Positions 43,428 to 52,600 of a stretch of 64,000 nt of DNA are shown one piece after another. Positions within the stretch are counted from its first letter, which is position 1. Every line of letters starts with the position of its first letter. A model generated the notes under the pieces. The model was not told where the DNA came from, ran no database searches, and was given only the letters and a program-made list of their open reading frames with translations. Made by a program: the position numbers and the translations under genes. Source of the DNA: DASSKP01 sp035695045 (GTDB lineage Bacteria > Actinomycetota > Actinomycetes > JAFAQI01); contig DASSEX010000030.1 of assembly GCA_035695045.1 (NCBI GenBank), positions 91,672-155,671 on the forward strand. The letters run 5' to 3'.

Positions 43428-44197
43428 GGCCCGGCCTGCCCTCCCAGGTACTCCAACTGCGCGCGGACTGACAGCTCGGCGGCCGGCCACAGGCCGGGGT
43501 CGACATCGGCGTAGACCCGGCGTACGACGTCGGCGGCGTCGGCAGCGCCATCCGCCATGGCTGCGCGCACCTGCTCCAGTCGCTCTTCCCGATGCTGCAG
43601 GTAGTAGTCGAGCGTCTCGAGCGGAGCGTCCAGGACCGGCCCATGACCGGGCAGGAGCACGTCGACGTCGGACTCCGCGAGATCGCGCAGCCGGCGCAGT
43701 GAGTCGAGGTAGTCACCGAGACGACCGTCCGGATGGGCGACCACCGTCGTCCCACGACCCAGGATCGTGTCGCCGGTCAGCAGCGCACGGTCCGCGGGCA
43801 CCACGAGACAGACGGAGTCGCTGCTGTGTCCGGGCGTGACGATGGTCAGCCACTCGACGCCGGCGGCGTGCTGGGCAGCTCCACCGCCGAGCGGTTGCGC
43901 GTCGACGCACAGCGATGGGTCGCGCGCAACGATCGGTGCGCCGGTCAGCTCGCGCAACCGGCCGGCGCCTTCGGCATGGTCGGAGTGGCCGTGCGTCAGC
44001 ACGATCAGGTCGATCGGGCCGTGCTCGGCGACGCGGTTGAGGTGACCCTCGTCGAGCGGCCCGGGGTCGACGACGACGCAAGCGTCTCCGGCCGGCTCAC
44101 GCAGCACCCACGTGTTCGTGCCCTCGAGCGTCATCGGCCCGGGGTTCGGCGCCAGCAGTCGCGTCGCGCGCGTGGTCGCCTGCTCGAGAGTGCTCAT
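43424..44197 (-). CDS. metallo-beta-lactamase-fold hydrolase
   Basis: 257 residues. The metal motif THGHSDH (about 68-74), a further His in TPGHSSDSV, Asp in LLTGDTILG and the final His in LLPGHGPV complete the dinuclear site. The LACTB2-like sequence suggests an endoribonuclease or thioesterase; substrate unknown. Counterpart of Rv3677c. Overlaps the cyclase gene downstream; 10 bases after the Nudix gene. Confidence 0.88.
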   Translation of the reverse strand: MSTLEQATTRATRLLAPNPGPMTLEGTNTWVLREPAGDACVVVDPGPLDEGHLNRVAEHGPIDLIVLTHGHSDHAEGAGRLRELTGAPIVARDPSLCVDAQPLGGGAAQHAAGVEWLTIVTPGHSSDSVCLVVPADRALLTGDTILGRGTTVVAHPDGRLGDYLDSLRRLRDLAESDVDVLLPGHGPVLDAPLETLDYYLQHREERLEQVRAAMADGAADAADVVRRVYADVDPGLWPAAELSVRAQLEYLGGQAGP

Positions 44198-44207
44198 GGG
44201 CGCCGGC

Positions 44208-45062
44208 TCACGCCGGATAACCCTCGTCGTGCGGCAACAGCAGCTGCGCCTCGTCGTCGTCCGTGACGAGGATCTTGGGCAGCACGGGCTTCACGTCGCG
44301 CGCGTCTCCGGCGGCCAGCACGTCGGCCACGGAGTCGTACGCCGCCAGCTCGCCCAAAGTGAACGCGGTAGGCGGCAGCATGCCGAGCTCGCCACGCTCG
44401 AAGGCCGAGAGTGCATCAGCGGGTCGTGCCCAGGTCACCCGGTCGGCCTCCCCGCCCACGTCCCGGGTGCGCTGTCCCGTCGGCAGGGCAGCCACGAAGA
44501 ACCGGGTGTCGAACCGCCGCGGCTCGACCTCCGGGGTGATCCAGTGCGCCCAGGGGCGCAGCAGGTCGGCTCGCAGGACGAGCCCGCGCCTGTCGAGCAT
44601 GGCGGCGAGCGACAGCGAGCGGTCGAGCAGCGCGAGCCGGTCGGTCTCCCAGTCGTCGGCGGTCGTGTCCGCGACGACGTCGTCGGAGCCACTTCCGGCG
44701 AGCACGACGCCCGACTCCTCGAACGTCTCACGCACCGCAGCGCACACGAGCGCCTTGGCCAGCGCATCGTCGGCGGTGAGGATGGGCGCCCATTCGGCAG
44801 GCCGCGGACCGATCCAGGCGCTGTCCGGGAGCGACTCGTCGCGCGGGTCGACGGAACCGCCGGGGAACACGTACATGCCTGCGGCGAACGCCATCGTCTT
44901 CTGCCGCCGAAGCAGGTACGCCTCGACACCGTCCGCTCCGTCGCGCAGCAGCACGACTGTGGCTGCGTGCCGTGGTTCGGCGGCCGTCACCGTGCCTTGC
45001 GAAATCGCCCGGGCGTGATCGGCCATCTCGCGCGGCAGCCGTCCGAGCGACTCAGGTGACAT
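44208..45062 (-). CDS. Nudix hydrolase (NUDT19-like)
   Basis: 284 residues. FPGGSVDPRDES and RETFEESGVVLAG form a Nudix box split by an insert of about 35 residues, as in NUDT19/acyl-CoA-type enzymes. The C-terminal half has the conserved HWITPEVEPRRFDTRFF stretch. The ATG at 45062 overlaps the ridA stop (TGATG). Substrate unknown, possibly CoA derivatives. Part of the minus-strand run from DUF4177 to the cyclase. Confidence 0.85.
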   Translation of the reverse strand: MSPESLGRLPREMADHARAISQGTVTAAEPRHAATVVLLRDGADGVEAYLLRRQKTMAFAAGMYVFPGGSVDPRDESLPDSAWIGPRPAEWAPILTADDALAKALVCAAVRETFEESGVVLAGSGSDDVVADTTADDWETDRLALLDRSLSLAAMLDRRGLVLRADLLRPWAHWITPEVEPRRFDTRFFVAALPTGQRTRDVGGEADRVTWARPADALSAFERGELGMLPPTAFTLGELAAYDSVADVLAAGDARDVKPVLPKILVTDDDEAQLLLPHDEGYPA

Positions 45063-45538
45063 CAGGAGACCTCGACGACGACCTCGACCTCGACCGGCGC
45101 GTCGAGCGGGAGGACGGCGACGCCGACGGCGCTTCGCGCGTGACGACCGGCATCTCCGAAGACGTCTCCGATCAGGCCGCTCGCGCCGTTGACGACACCC
45201 GGTTGTCCGGTGAACTCCGGGGCGCTCGCCACGAACCCCACGACCTTGACGACGCGGCGCACGCGGTCGAGATCGCCGATCTCTGCCGCGACGGCCGCGA
45301 TCGCGTTCAGTGCGCAGATCTTCGCCAGGTCGTGCGCAGTGTCCGGATCGACGTCGCCGCCGACCTTGCCGGTCGTCGTCAGCTTTCCGTCGACGAACGG
45401 AAGCTGGCCCGACGTCCACACGAGGTCGCCGGAGCGAACCGCGGGCACGTAGGCGGCGACGGGAGCAGCGACTGCCGGCAGGGTCAGACCGAGCTCGGCG
45501 AGTCTGGCCGTCACCCGTCCCTGCTGCGCCGCGCTCAC
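45062..45538 (-). CDS. RidA-family protein
   Basis: 158 residues of YjgF/RidA type. The family detoxifies reactive enamine/imine intermediates of amino-acid metabolism, but this long subgroup (Rv3678c-like) may differ since the usual active-site arginine near the C-terminus is not obvious to me. Motifs VWTSGQLPFVDGK and NAIAAVAAEIGDLDRVRRVVKV support the fold. The GTG at 45538 overlaps the stop of the DUF4177 gene (GTGA). Confidence 0.85.
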   Translation of the reverse strand: MSAAQQGRVTARLAELGLTLPAVAAPVAAYVPAVRSGDLVWTSGQLPFVDGKLTTTGKVGGDVDPDTAHDLAKICALNAIAAVAAEIGDLDRVRRVVKVVGFVASAPEFTGQPGVVNGASGLIGDVFGDAGRHARSAVGVAVLPLDAPVEVEVVVEVS

Positions 45539-45693
45539 TGCTTCGGTCGCTTCAGGTACGCGACGAGCTGGTCGCCGCCGCCGGGGCCGGGAATGACCTG
45601 GACGAGCTCCCAGCCGTCGTCGCCCCAGTTGTCCAGGATCTGCTTCGTCGCGTGGACGAGCAGCGGGACGGTGACGTACTCCCACTTCTGCAC
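45535..45693 (-). CDS. small DUF4177-type protein
   Basis: 52 residues. The sequence begins MQKWEYVTVPLLVHA and contains DDGWELVQVIPG, the pattern of DUF4177 proteins; the M. tuberculosis equivalent is Rv3678A. Function unknown. The GTG start has no ribosome binding site, but TACGCT lies six bases upstream, so the transcript may be leaderless. Four-base overlap with ridA indicates coupled translation. Confidence 0.85.
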   Translation of the reverse strand: MQKWEYVTVPLLVHATKQILDNWGDDGWELVQVIPGPGGGDQLVAYLKRPKQ

Positions 45694-45727
45694 GCGCCGA
45701 GCGTACTGAGCCGACAGACGCGGTCCA

Positions 45728-45991
45728 CTACGCGGTGGCGGCGCGCCTCTTGCGCAGGAGACGCTTGCGCTCGAGCTCGTTCAGACCGCCCCAGATGCCG
45801 TGGGACTCCTCGACGGCGATGGAGTAGTCGAGGCACTCCTGCCGGACCTTGCATCGGCGGCAGAGCGCGCGCGCCATGCCCTCGCGGAAGTCCTTCTCCG
45901 GCTTGCGCTCGAAATGGCTCGGCGCGAAGAAGTAGACGGCGTTCTCCCCGCGGCACTCCGCAGCGGCTCGCCACGTGGTGTCGTCGTACAT
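45728..45991 (-). CDS. WhiB-family iron-sulfur regulator
   Basis: 87 residues. Four cysteines in the pattern C-x30-C-x2-C-x5-C (CRRCKVRQEC) bind a 4Fe-4S cluster. GIWGG is the glycine-rich turn, followed by a basic tail (ERKRLLRKRR) for DNA contact. GGAGG lies eight bases before the ATG. It does not match the WhiB1-4/WhiD types I recognise. It stands between the DUF4177 gene and bagA, divergent from bagA. A second whiB, of WhiB4 type, lies on the other side of bagAB. Confidence 0.92.
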   Translation of the reverse strand: MYDDTTWRAAAECRGENAVYFFAPSHFERKPEKDFREGMARALCRRCKVRQECLDYSIAVEESHGIWGGLNELERKRLLRKRRAATA

Positions 45992-46114
45992 GCGGCTGGC
46001 CTCCGGGAATCGTGCCGTGCGGTTGGGAGGGGTTATTCGGCGTCCTCCCGGCCGCTCCTGCCGAGCCTGCTCACCGAGTTTCGGCGGAATCGGACACCAC
46101 TACCCTCGGGTCCC

Positions 46115-47095
46115 GTGAGCGATTTCCCCTCCGTGAAGCTGCACGTGGTCACGGGTAAGGGCGGCACCGGGAAGACCACGGTGGCCGCGTCGCTCGCTCT
46201 CGCGCTCGCAGCCGGGGGGCGCCAGGTGCTGCTCACCGAGGTGGAGGGGCGGCAGGGCATCGCCCAGCTCTTCGATGCCCCGCCGCTGCCGTACGAGGAA
46301 CGCAAGGTCGCGGTCGCGCGTGGTGGCGGCGAGGTCTACGCGCTCGCGATCGACCCGGAAGCCGCTCTGCTCGAGTACCTCGAGATGTTCTACAACCTCA
46401 AGCGCGCCGGCAGCGCTCTCAAGCGGCTCGGCGCGATCGACTTCGCGACGACGATCGCGCCCGGTCTGCGCGACGTGCTCCTCACCGGCAAGGTGATGGA
46501 GGCCGCCACCCGCGAGCGGCGGGGAGGTGGACGCCTGTACGACGCCGTGGTGCTCGACGCGCCGCCGACGGGGCGCATCGCGCGCTTCCTCAACGTCAAC
46601 AGTGAGGTCGCCGGCCTCGCGCGGATGGGCCCGGTGCGGCAACAGGCAGACAGCGTCATGACCCTGCTGCGCTCACGGAAGACCGCCGTGCACCTGGTGA
46701 CGGTGCTCGAAGAGATGCCCGTGCAGGAGACGATCGACGGAGTCGCCGAGCTCGACCGTGTCGGCCTGCCCGTCGGTGGCGTGGTCGTCAACATGGTGCG
46801 CGAACCGTTGCTCCCGTTCGACCGCATCGATGACGCGGCTGCCGGGCGCCTGGACAGAGCCGAGCTGTCGCGCGGACTCAAGTCCGCCGGACTCGAGAGC
46901 AACGACGAGCTGGTCGCCGCGCTCGTCGGTGAGAGCGCGGATCATGCCGGGCGCGTCCAGCTCGAAGAACGCGAACGATCGGAGCTCGCTGAGCTCGAAC
47001 GTCCGACTTACGAACTGCCGATGCTGGCCGACACCGTCGACCTGGCATGCCTTTATGACCTCGGCGACCAGCTCGCAGCCCAGGGACTCGTATGA
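46115..47095 (+). CDS. bagA: Get3/ArsA-like ATPase A
   Basis: 326 residues of the SIMIBI class. Deviant Walker A GKGGTGKTT (about 15-23), switch I/II region with VVLDAPPTGRIARFL, and a C-terminal helical part. Counterpart of Rv3679 (BagA), which with Rv3680 forms a Get3-like complex in mycobacteria; membrane-protein targeting is a proposed role. No ribosome binding site precedes the GTG at 46115, but TACCCT lies eight bases upstream, fitting a leaderless mRNA. Overlaps bagB as ATGA. Confidence 0.9.
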   Translation: MSDFPSVKLHVVTGKGGTGKTTVAASLALALAAGGRQVLLTEVEGRQGIAQLFDAPPLPYEERKVAVARGGGEVYALAIDPEAALLEYLEMFYNLKRAGSALKRLGAIDFATTIAPGLRDVLLTGKVMEAATRERRGGGRLYDAVVLDAPPTGRIARFLNVNSEVAGLARMGPVRQQADSVMTLLRSRKTAVHLVTVLEEMPVQETIDGVAELDRVGLPVGGVVVNMVREPLLPFDRIDDAAAGRLDRAELSRGLKSAGLESNDELVAALVGESADHAGRVQLEERERSELAELERPTYELPMLADTVDLACLYDLGDQLAAQGLV

Positions 47096-48264
47096 GCACG
47101 CGACCGTTCGAACTCGATGCACTGCTCGACAGCGCATCCATCCTCGTGTGCTGCGGCGCCGGCGGTGTCGGCAAGACGACGACGTCTGCCGCGCTGGCGC
47201 TGCGGGCCGCGGAACGCGGGCGCCGTGTCTGTGTGCTGACGATCGACCCGGCGCGAAGGCTTGCACAGTCCATGGGCCTCACCGAGCTCGACAACACACC
47301 ACGCGCGGTCGCGGGAGTCGACGTGTCCAACGGTGGTTCGCTCGACGCGATGATGCTGGACATGAAGAGGACGTTCGACGACATCGTCCTCGCGCACGCG
47401 GACCCGCAGCGCGCGCAGCAGATCCTGAGCAACCCGTTCTACGTCTCGCTGTCCTCGAGCTTCGCCGGCACGCAGGAGTACATGGCGATGGAGAAGCTCG
47501 GCCAGCTCAAGCGCGACGGCACCTGGGAGCTGATCGTCGTCGACACCCCGCCAAGTCGCTCCGCGCTCGACTTCCTCGACGCGCCGCAGCGGCTCGGGCG
47601 GTTCCTCGACGGTCGCATGATCCGGCTGCTGCTCGCGCCGGCCAAGGCCGGCGGTCGCGGAATGATGAAGGTGTTCACGGCCGGGCTGTCGATGTTCACC
47701 AACGTGCTCACGCGCATCATCGGCGCGCAGGCGTTGAAGGACCTCAGCCTGTTCGTGACGTCGCTGGAAACGATGTTCGGCGGCTTCCGTGAGCGCGCCG
47801 AGCAGACCTACCGGCTGCTGAAGGAGCCGGGCACGGCGTTCGTCGTCGTCGCAGTGCCCGAGAGGGATGCCCTGCGCGAGGCGGCGTACTTCGTGGAGCG
47901 ACTGGCAGACGAGCAGATGCCGTTGGCGATGCTCGCGCTCAACCGGGTGCACACGAGCGGGGCACCGCAGCTGTCCGTCGAACGTTCCCTCGCCGCCGCC
48001 GAGGCGCTCGACGACAGCGGCGAGTCACCGTTGACGGCCGCCGTGCTGCGGATCCACGCCGAGCGGCTGAAGACCTCCGCTCGCGACGGGCATCTCGCCG
48101 AACGCTTCGTCGCGGCGCATCCCGGTGTACCGGTCGTGCAGGTCGCCGCCCAGCCCAACGACGTCCATGACCTCGACGGGCTGCGGCTGATCGTCGACGA
48201 GCTCGCCAACGGGCCGGACGCATCTCCTCCGGTCAGCGCGACCCGAAAGAAGCGAGCGGGCTAG
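47092..48264 (+). CDS. bagB: Get3/ArsA-like ATPase B
   Basis: 390 residues. The P-loop CGAGGVGKTTTSAALAL (about 21-37) is followed by the DPARRLAQSMGL switch I and DTPPSRSALDFLD switch II typical of the ArsA/Get3 family. A methionine-rich helical region (about 165-215: MIRLLL, MMKVF, MFTNV) could cradle a hydrophobic client. Counterpart of Rv3680 (BagB). Ends four bases before the convergent whiB4 gene. Confidence 0.92.
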   Translation: MSTRPFELDALLDSASILVCCGAGGVGKTTTSAALALRAAERGRRVCVLTIDPARRLAQSMGLTELDNTPRAVAGVDVSNGGSLDAMMLDMKRTFDDIVLAHADPQRAQQILSNPFYVSLSSSFAGTQEYMAMEKLGQLKRDGTWELIVVDTPPSRSALDFLDAPQRLGRFLDGRMIRLLLAPAKAGGRGMMKVFTAGLSMFTNVLTRIIGAQALKDLSLFVTSLETMFGGFRERAEQTYRLLKEPGTAFVVVAVPERDALREAAYFVERLADEQMPLAMLALNRVHTSGAPQLSVERSLAAAEALDDSGESPLTAAVLRIHAERLKTSARDGHLAERFVAAHPGVPVVQVAAQPNDVHDLDGLRLIVDELANGPDASPPVSATRKKRAG

Positions 48265-48267
48265 CTG

Positions 48268-48585
48268 TCAGCTGGCGACGGCAGGCGCAGCACCGACCGG
48301 CTCGCGCGTCGCCTCGAAGTCGACCATCGCGGCCTCGAGCAGGCGTCGCCAGGAGGTGACGTTCGGGCGACGGCGAAGCAGCGCGCGGCGCTCCCGCTCG
48401 GTCATGCCGCCCCAGACACCGAACTCGACCCGGTTGTCCAGCGCGTCGGCCAGGCACTCGGTGCGGACGGGACAGCCCAGGCAGACACTCTTCGCCCGGT
48501 TCTGGGCGGCGCCTTGCACGAAGAGGGTGTCCGGCGCACCGTTGCGGCACGCTGCGCGGGTCGTCCAGTCCGGGGTCCAGGGCAT
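48268..48585 (-). CDS. whiB4: WhiB4/WblA-type iron-sulfur regulator
   Basis: 105 residues. Four cysteines C-x21-C-x2-C-x5-C (CLGCPVRTEC), then DALDNRVEFGVWGGMTERER, very close to M. tuberculosis WhiB4 (Rv3681c) and Streptomyces WblA (SCO3579). WhiB4 senses O2/NO via its cluster and binds DNA; WblA represses antibiotic production and controls development. AAGGACG precedes the ATG. It is divergent from ponA2 and convergent with bagB, as in Mtb. Confidence 0.93.
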   Translation of the reverse strand: MPWTPDWTTRAACRNGAPDTLFVQGAAQNRAKSVCLGCPVRTECLADALDNRVEFGVWGGMTERERRALLRRRPNVTSWRRLLEAAMVDFEATREPVGAAPAVAS

Positions 48586-48784
48586 TGGCTGGCGTCCTTA
48601 GTGGGTCTCGCGTCATTGGTGGCACGCCCCCGCACCACCGACTGCTACGACCGTACGAACCGGACGCAAGGGACGACAGTCCCCGTTCGTCTCATTCTCG
48701 GATAGTCCTTTCGGAGGATGCCCTCAACCGTTCGTCCGAGGTCAGCCCTCGTGCCAGGCGTGACCGGTCCGTACGCTGGCTTGC

Positions 48785-51193
48785 GTGCCATCCTCTGCCG
48801 CCGCCGCAGCTCCGCAACGGCTCTTTCTGCTGGTCGCCATCAGCGCGGTCGCCGGACTCCTGCTGGCGGGCATGCTGCTGCCGATCGTGGGCGGTGTCGG
48901 GCTGCTGGCACGCACCGGTGCGAACCAGTTCGAGAGCCTGCCCGCCGAGCTCGACATCGGCGCCCCGCCGCAGGTCTCGCGCATCCTCGCCGCCGACGGG
49001 TCGACGATCGCGACGTTCTACTTTCAGAACCGCATCGAGGTGCCGCTCAGCGCCGTACCGGCGATCATGCAGAAGGCCATCATCGCCGTCGAGGACGTGC
49101 GCTTCTACGAGCACCACGGCGTTGACTTCAAGGGTGCGCTGCGGGCCCTGATCCACAACGGCTCCGCCGGCACCGTCCGACAGGGTGGCAGCACGCTGAC
49201 GCAGCAGTACGTCAAGAACGTCCTCATCGAGGACGCGCAGCAGAACAACGACGCCAAGGCCCTCGCCGCTGCACATGCGGACACCGTCAGCCGCAAGCTG
49301 AAAGAGGCGCGCTACGCGCTTGCACTGGAGAAGAAGTACACCAAGGCGCAGATCCTCGAGGGTTACCTCAACATCGCGTACTTCGGTGACGGCGCATACG
49401 GCGTGGGCACGGCTGCCCGGCACTACTTCAACGTGCCGGTGCAGCGTCTCAGCCTCCCGCAGGCGGCGATGCTCGCAGGGCTCGTGCAGTCGCCCGAGGC
49501 CTATGACCCGGCGCAGCATCCCCAGGCGGCGCGTGACAGGCGTGACACCGTCCTCAGCCAGATGCTGAAGTACCACTTCATCAGCGGCGCCGACTACGAC
49601 GCTGCGGTTGCGCAGCCCGTCAAGCTGCACCTGCATCAGCAGGGCAACGGCTGCGAAACGTCGTCGGCACCGTACTTCTGCGACTACGTCCAGCACGTCA
49701 TCGAACGCTCGCCTGCGTTCGGGCGGACCCGCAGTGAGCGCATCAAGCTGCTGCTTCGCGGCGGGCTCACGATCCGCACGACACTTCAGCCCAAGGTGCA
49801 GCACGCCGCGGACTCCGCGATGCACAAGTACGTCTTCCCCCGCGACCCTTCCGGTGTCGCAGGCGCGGAAGCAGTCGTCGAGCCCGGCACGGGAAAGGTG
49901 CTCGCGCTGTCGGTGAGCCGACCGTACGGCCAGGATGCGAAGCGCGGGCAGAACACCCTGAACTACGCAGTGGACCGCGCATTCGGCGGCGGAGCGACCG
50001 GTTTCCCTGGTGGTTCGACCTTCAAGCTCTTCGTGCTCGCGGCAGCAATGAAGCAAGGCATCCCGCTGGCGACGCGGATCAACGCGCCGCAGTCGATCCA
50101 TCTCAGCGGCTTCACCGACTGCAACGGCAACGACGCCGGCACGTGGGACGTCCACAACGCCGGTGACAGCGAGGCCGGAACCTTCGACCTCAACAACGGC
50201 ACGTGGTACTCCGTCAACACGTTCTTCGCGCAGCTGGAGCAGCGCACCGGGCTGTGCGCGCCGGTGAAGCTCGCGGAGGCCATGGGCGTCCGGCAGGAGA
50301 ACGGCGACGCGCCGGTGCCTTACCCGTCGTTCACCCTCGGCGCGAACCCCTACGGCTACAGCGCGCTCGACATCGCCGGCGCGTACGCCACCATGGCCGC
50401 ACACGGTGAGTACTGCGCGCCGATCGCCATCACGAGGGTGACCGACCGCAGCGGCCACACCTTCAAGGCGCAGCAGCAGCAGTGCTCGCAAGCCGTCGAC
50501 CCCGGACTCGCCGACACGGTCACCAACATCCTGCACGGCGTGCTGACGAAGCCGGGAGCGACGGCGTACAACGTCGGTGAGCCGGGACGACCAGCGGCTG
50601 CGAAGACGGGTACGGCGGAGAACAGCACCGCGTCCGACTTCGCCGGTTACGTGCCGCAGATGGCCGCCGCCGTCTGGGTCGGTGACCCCAAGCGGTCGAC
50701 GACGCGTTCCCTCAACGGCCTCAACATCGGTGGGCGCTACTACGGGCAGGTCTTCGGCGCGACGATCGCGGGACCGATCTGGCGCGACACCATGGAGGCT
50801 GCGCTCAAGGGAGTGCCGGTCGAGCAGCTGCCACCGCCGGACCCACGCTTCGTCAACGGCCTGACCAAGGCGGTCCCGGACGTCAGCGGCCTGCTGCCGA
50901 AGGACGCGCTCGACGTGTTGAAGGCGGCGGGCTTCCGCGGCACCGTCTCGGCGACCAGCGTGCCGTCGCTGTTCCCGAAGGGCACCGTTGCCTACACGTC
51001 GCCGCCAGGGGGCGGCAAAGCCCCTCCGGGCAGCGTCATCACGATCTACCTCAGCAACGGCACCGCGCCGAAGCCGTCGCCGACCCCCACACCATCGGGG
51101 AAGTCCAAGCCGCCGAAGGGCCTGTCGCCCTCACCGACACCCTCGACGAGCACGTCGTGCACGCCGAAGCCGCACGGTCCGAAACACTGCTGA
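48785..51193 (+). CDS. ponA2: bifunctional class A penicillin-binding protein with PASTA domain
   Basis: 802 residues that polymerise and crosslink peptidoglycan. One N-terminal membrane helix (about 12-45) precedes the glycosyltransferase domain (motifs EDVRFYEHHGVD and RQGGSTLTQQYVKN). The transpeptidase has STFK (in GGSTFKLF), SVN and KTGT (AAKTGTAENS). A PASTA domain (about 695-760) and a Pro/Ser/Thr tail ending HC follow. Counterpart of Rv3682. The GTG lacks a ribosome binding site; TACGCT lies seven bases upstream. Confidence 0.94.
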   Translation: MPSSAAAAAPQRLFLLVAISAVAGLLLAGMLLPIVGGVGLLARTGANQFESLPAELDIGAPPQVSRILAADGSTIATFYFQNRIEVPLSAVPAIMQKAIIAVEDVRFYEHHGVDFKGALRALIHNGSAGTVRQGGSTLTQQYVKNVLIEDAQQNNDAKALAAAHADTVSRKLKEARYALALEKKYTKAQILEGYLNIAYFGDGAYGVGTAARHYFNVPVQRLSLPQAAMLAGLVQSPEAYDPAQHPQAARDRRDTVLSQMLKYHFISGADYDAAVAQPVKLHLHQQGNGCETSSAPYFCDYVQHVIERSPAFGRTRSERIKLLLRGGLTIRTTLQPKVQHAADSAMHKYVFPRDPSGVAGAEAVVEPGTGKVLALSVSRPYGQDAKRGQNTLNYAVDRAFGGGATGFPGGSTFKLFVLAAAMKQGIPLATRINAPQSIHLSGFTDCNGNDAGTWDVHNAGDSEAGTFDLNNGTWYSVNTFFAQLEQRTGLCAPVKLAEAMGVRQENGDAPVPYPSFTLGANPYGYSALDIAGAYATMAAHGEYCAPIAITRVTDRSGHTFKAQQQQCSQAVDPGLADTVTNILHGVLTKPGATAYNVGEPGRPAAAKTGTAENSTASDFAGYVPQMAAAVWVGDPKRSTTRSLNGLNIGGRYYGQVFGATIAGPIWRDTMEAALKGVPVEQLPPPDPRFVNGLTKAVPDVSGLLPKDALDVLKAAGFRGTVSATSVPSLFPKGTVAYTSPPGGGKAPPGSVITIYLSNGTAPKPSPTPTPSGKSKPPKGLSPSPTPSTSTSCTPKPHGPKHC

Positions 51194-51196
51194 GGA

Positions 51197-51649
51197 CTAC
51201 GCGCCGAGCTGGCGACGTACCTCCGCGGCGATGCGGCCGCCTTCGGCGCGGCCGGCAACGCGCGGCTGCACGACCTTCATGACCTGGCCCATGGCCTGCG
51301 GTCCGCCGGCGCCCGACTCCTCGATCGCGGCCCGTACCAGCGCGGCGAGCTCGTCATCGTCGAGCTGGGCAGGGAGATAGCCGGCGAGCACCTCGCCCTC
51401 AGCCCGCTCTCGATGCGCGAGCTCGTCACGCCCTGCTCCGCTGAACGCTTCGGCCGCCTCGCGCCGCTTCTTCGCCTCCCGCATCAGGACCTTGAGCACC
51501 TCGTCGTCACTCAGCCGGCGGGCCTGCTTGCCGGCGACCTCTTCCGTGGTGATCGCCGTCAGGGCCATGCGCAAGGTCGAGGCTCGTAGCTCGTCGCGCG
51601 CCTTCATCGCGGAGGTGAGGTCGGACTGCAGCTGCTCCTTCAACGCCAT
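51197..51649 (-). CDS. GatB/YqeY-domain protein
   Basis: 150 residues, all helical, beginning ALKEQLQSDLTSAMKARD, a classic YqeY start. The GGPQAMGQVMKVVQPR stretch near the end is the conserved tRNA-amidotransferase-like segment. The role of free-standing YqeY is uncertain; it resembles the tail domain of GatB. GTG 51652 and ATG 51649 are adjacent start options. Convergent with ponA2 (3-base gap). Confidence 0.88.
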   Translation of the reverse strand: MALKEQLQSDLTSAMKARDELRASTLRMALTAITTEEVAGKQARRLSDDEVLKVLMREAKKRREAAEAFSGAGRDELAHRERAEGEVLAGYLPAQLDDDELAALVRAAIEESGAGGPQAMGQVMKVVQPRVAGRAEGGRIAAEVRRQLGA

Positions 51650-51672
51650 CACGTCACCATAGGGTTGACGGC

Positions 51673-52566
51673 ATGCGCGCCGCCGTCTCGATCCCCGTCG
51701 CGGCTGCGCTGGCGGGTGCCGGGCTCGTCGGTTATGCCTGGGGTTACGAGCGGAAGGCCTTTCGTCTCCGTCGGTACGACGTCCCGGTGCTGCCGCCCGG
51801 TTCGCCGTCGCTGCGCGTCCTGCACGTCTCCGACATCCACGCCACAGCGGGTCAGCCGTGGAAGGTGAAGTGGTTGCAGGGACTCGCCCGGCTCGACCCC
51901 GACCTCGTCATCGACACCGGTGACAACCTCGGGTCCGCCGGCGGCGTGCCTGCGGTGCAAGAGGCGCTCGCGCCGTTGCTGAGCAAGCCCGGCGCATTCG
52001 TCCCGGGGTCCAATGACTGGTTTGCGGCCGTGCCGAAGAACCCGGTGCGGTATCTGCTCCCCGACAGCGGCAGACGCGTGCATGGCCGGGTGCTGCCGTG
52101 GGGTGAGCTGCGCAATGCGTTCACCGATGCGGGCTGGTTCGATCTCACCCACGCGCGGACGAGGATCCAGCTGCGTGGAATGACCGTCGAGCTCGCCGGC
52201 GTCAGCGACGCGCATCACGACGCGGCGCACTACGAGCGGATCGCAGGCGCCGTCGGCGGCGACATCGATCTCGCCATCGGGCTGTCGCACACACCCGAGC
52301 CGTGGGTCGTCGACGCATTCGCGGCGGACGGCTTCCGGCTCGTGTTGTCCGGCCACACACACGGCGGTCAGCTGCGAGTGCCTTGGTACGGCGCGCTCGT
52401 GACGAACTGCGGCCTCGACCGGCGGCGCGCCCGCGGACTCTGGCGGTGGAGCGGCCGGACCTGGTTGCACGTGTCGGCGGGCGTCGGCACCTCGCCTTAT
52501 GCGCCGGTGCGGTTCAGCTGCCCGCCCGAGGCGACGCTGCTCACCTTGGTCGCTGCCCCGGCGTGA
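51673..52566 (+). CDS. membrane-associated metallophosphoesterase
   Basis: 297 residues. An N-terminal hydrophobic segment (about 5-23) precedes a calcineurin-like phosphoesterase domain: DIHA, DTGDN, GSND (in place of GNHD), SHTPE and GHTHGGQ supply the metal ligands. YaeI-like, counterpart of Rv3683, which follows ponA2 in mycobacteria. Substrate unknown; related proteins cleave lipid-linked phosphates. It ends 34 bases before tRNA-Pro. Confidence 0.88.
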   Translation: MRAAVSIPVAAALAGAGLVGYAWGYERKAFRLRRYDVPVLPPGSPSLRVLHVSDIHATAGQPWKVKWLQGLARLDPDLVIDTGDNLGSAGGVPAVQEALAPLLSKPGAFVPGSNDWFAAVPKNPVRYLLPDSGRRVHGRVLPWGELRNAFTDAGWFDLTHARTRIQLRGMTVELAGVSDAHHDAAHYERIAGAVGGDIDLAIGLSHTPEPWVVDAFAADGFRLVLSGHTHGGQLRVPWYGALVTNCGLDRRRARGLWRWSGRTWLHVSAGVGTSPYAPVRFSCPPEATLLTLVAAPA

Positions 52567-52600
52567 GACCGCGCGCGCCCGCTAGACTCGTCGGCGCACT

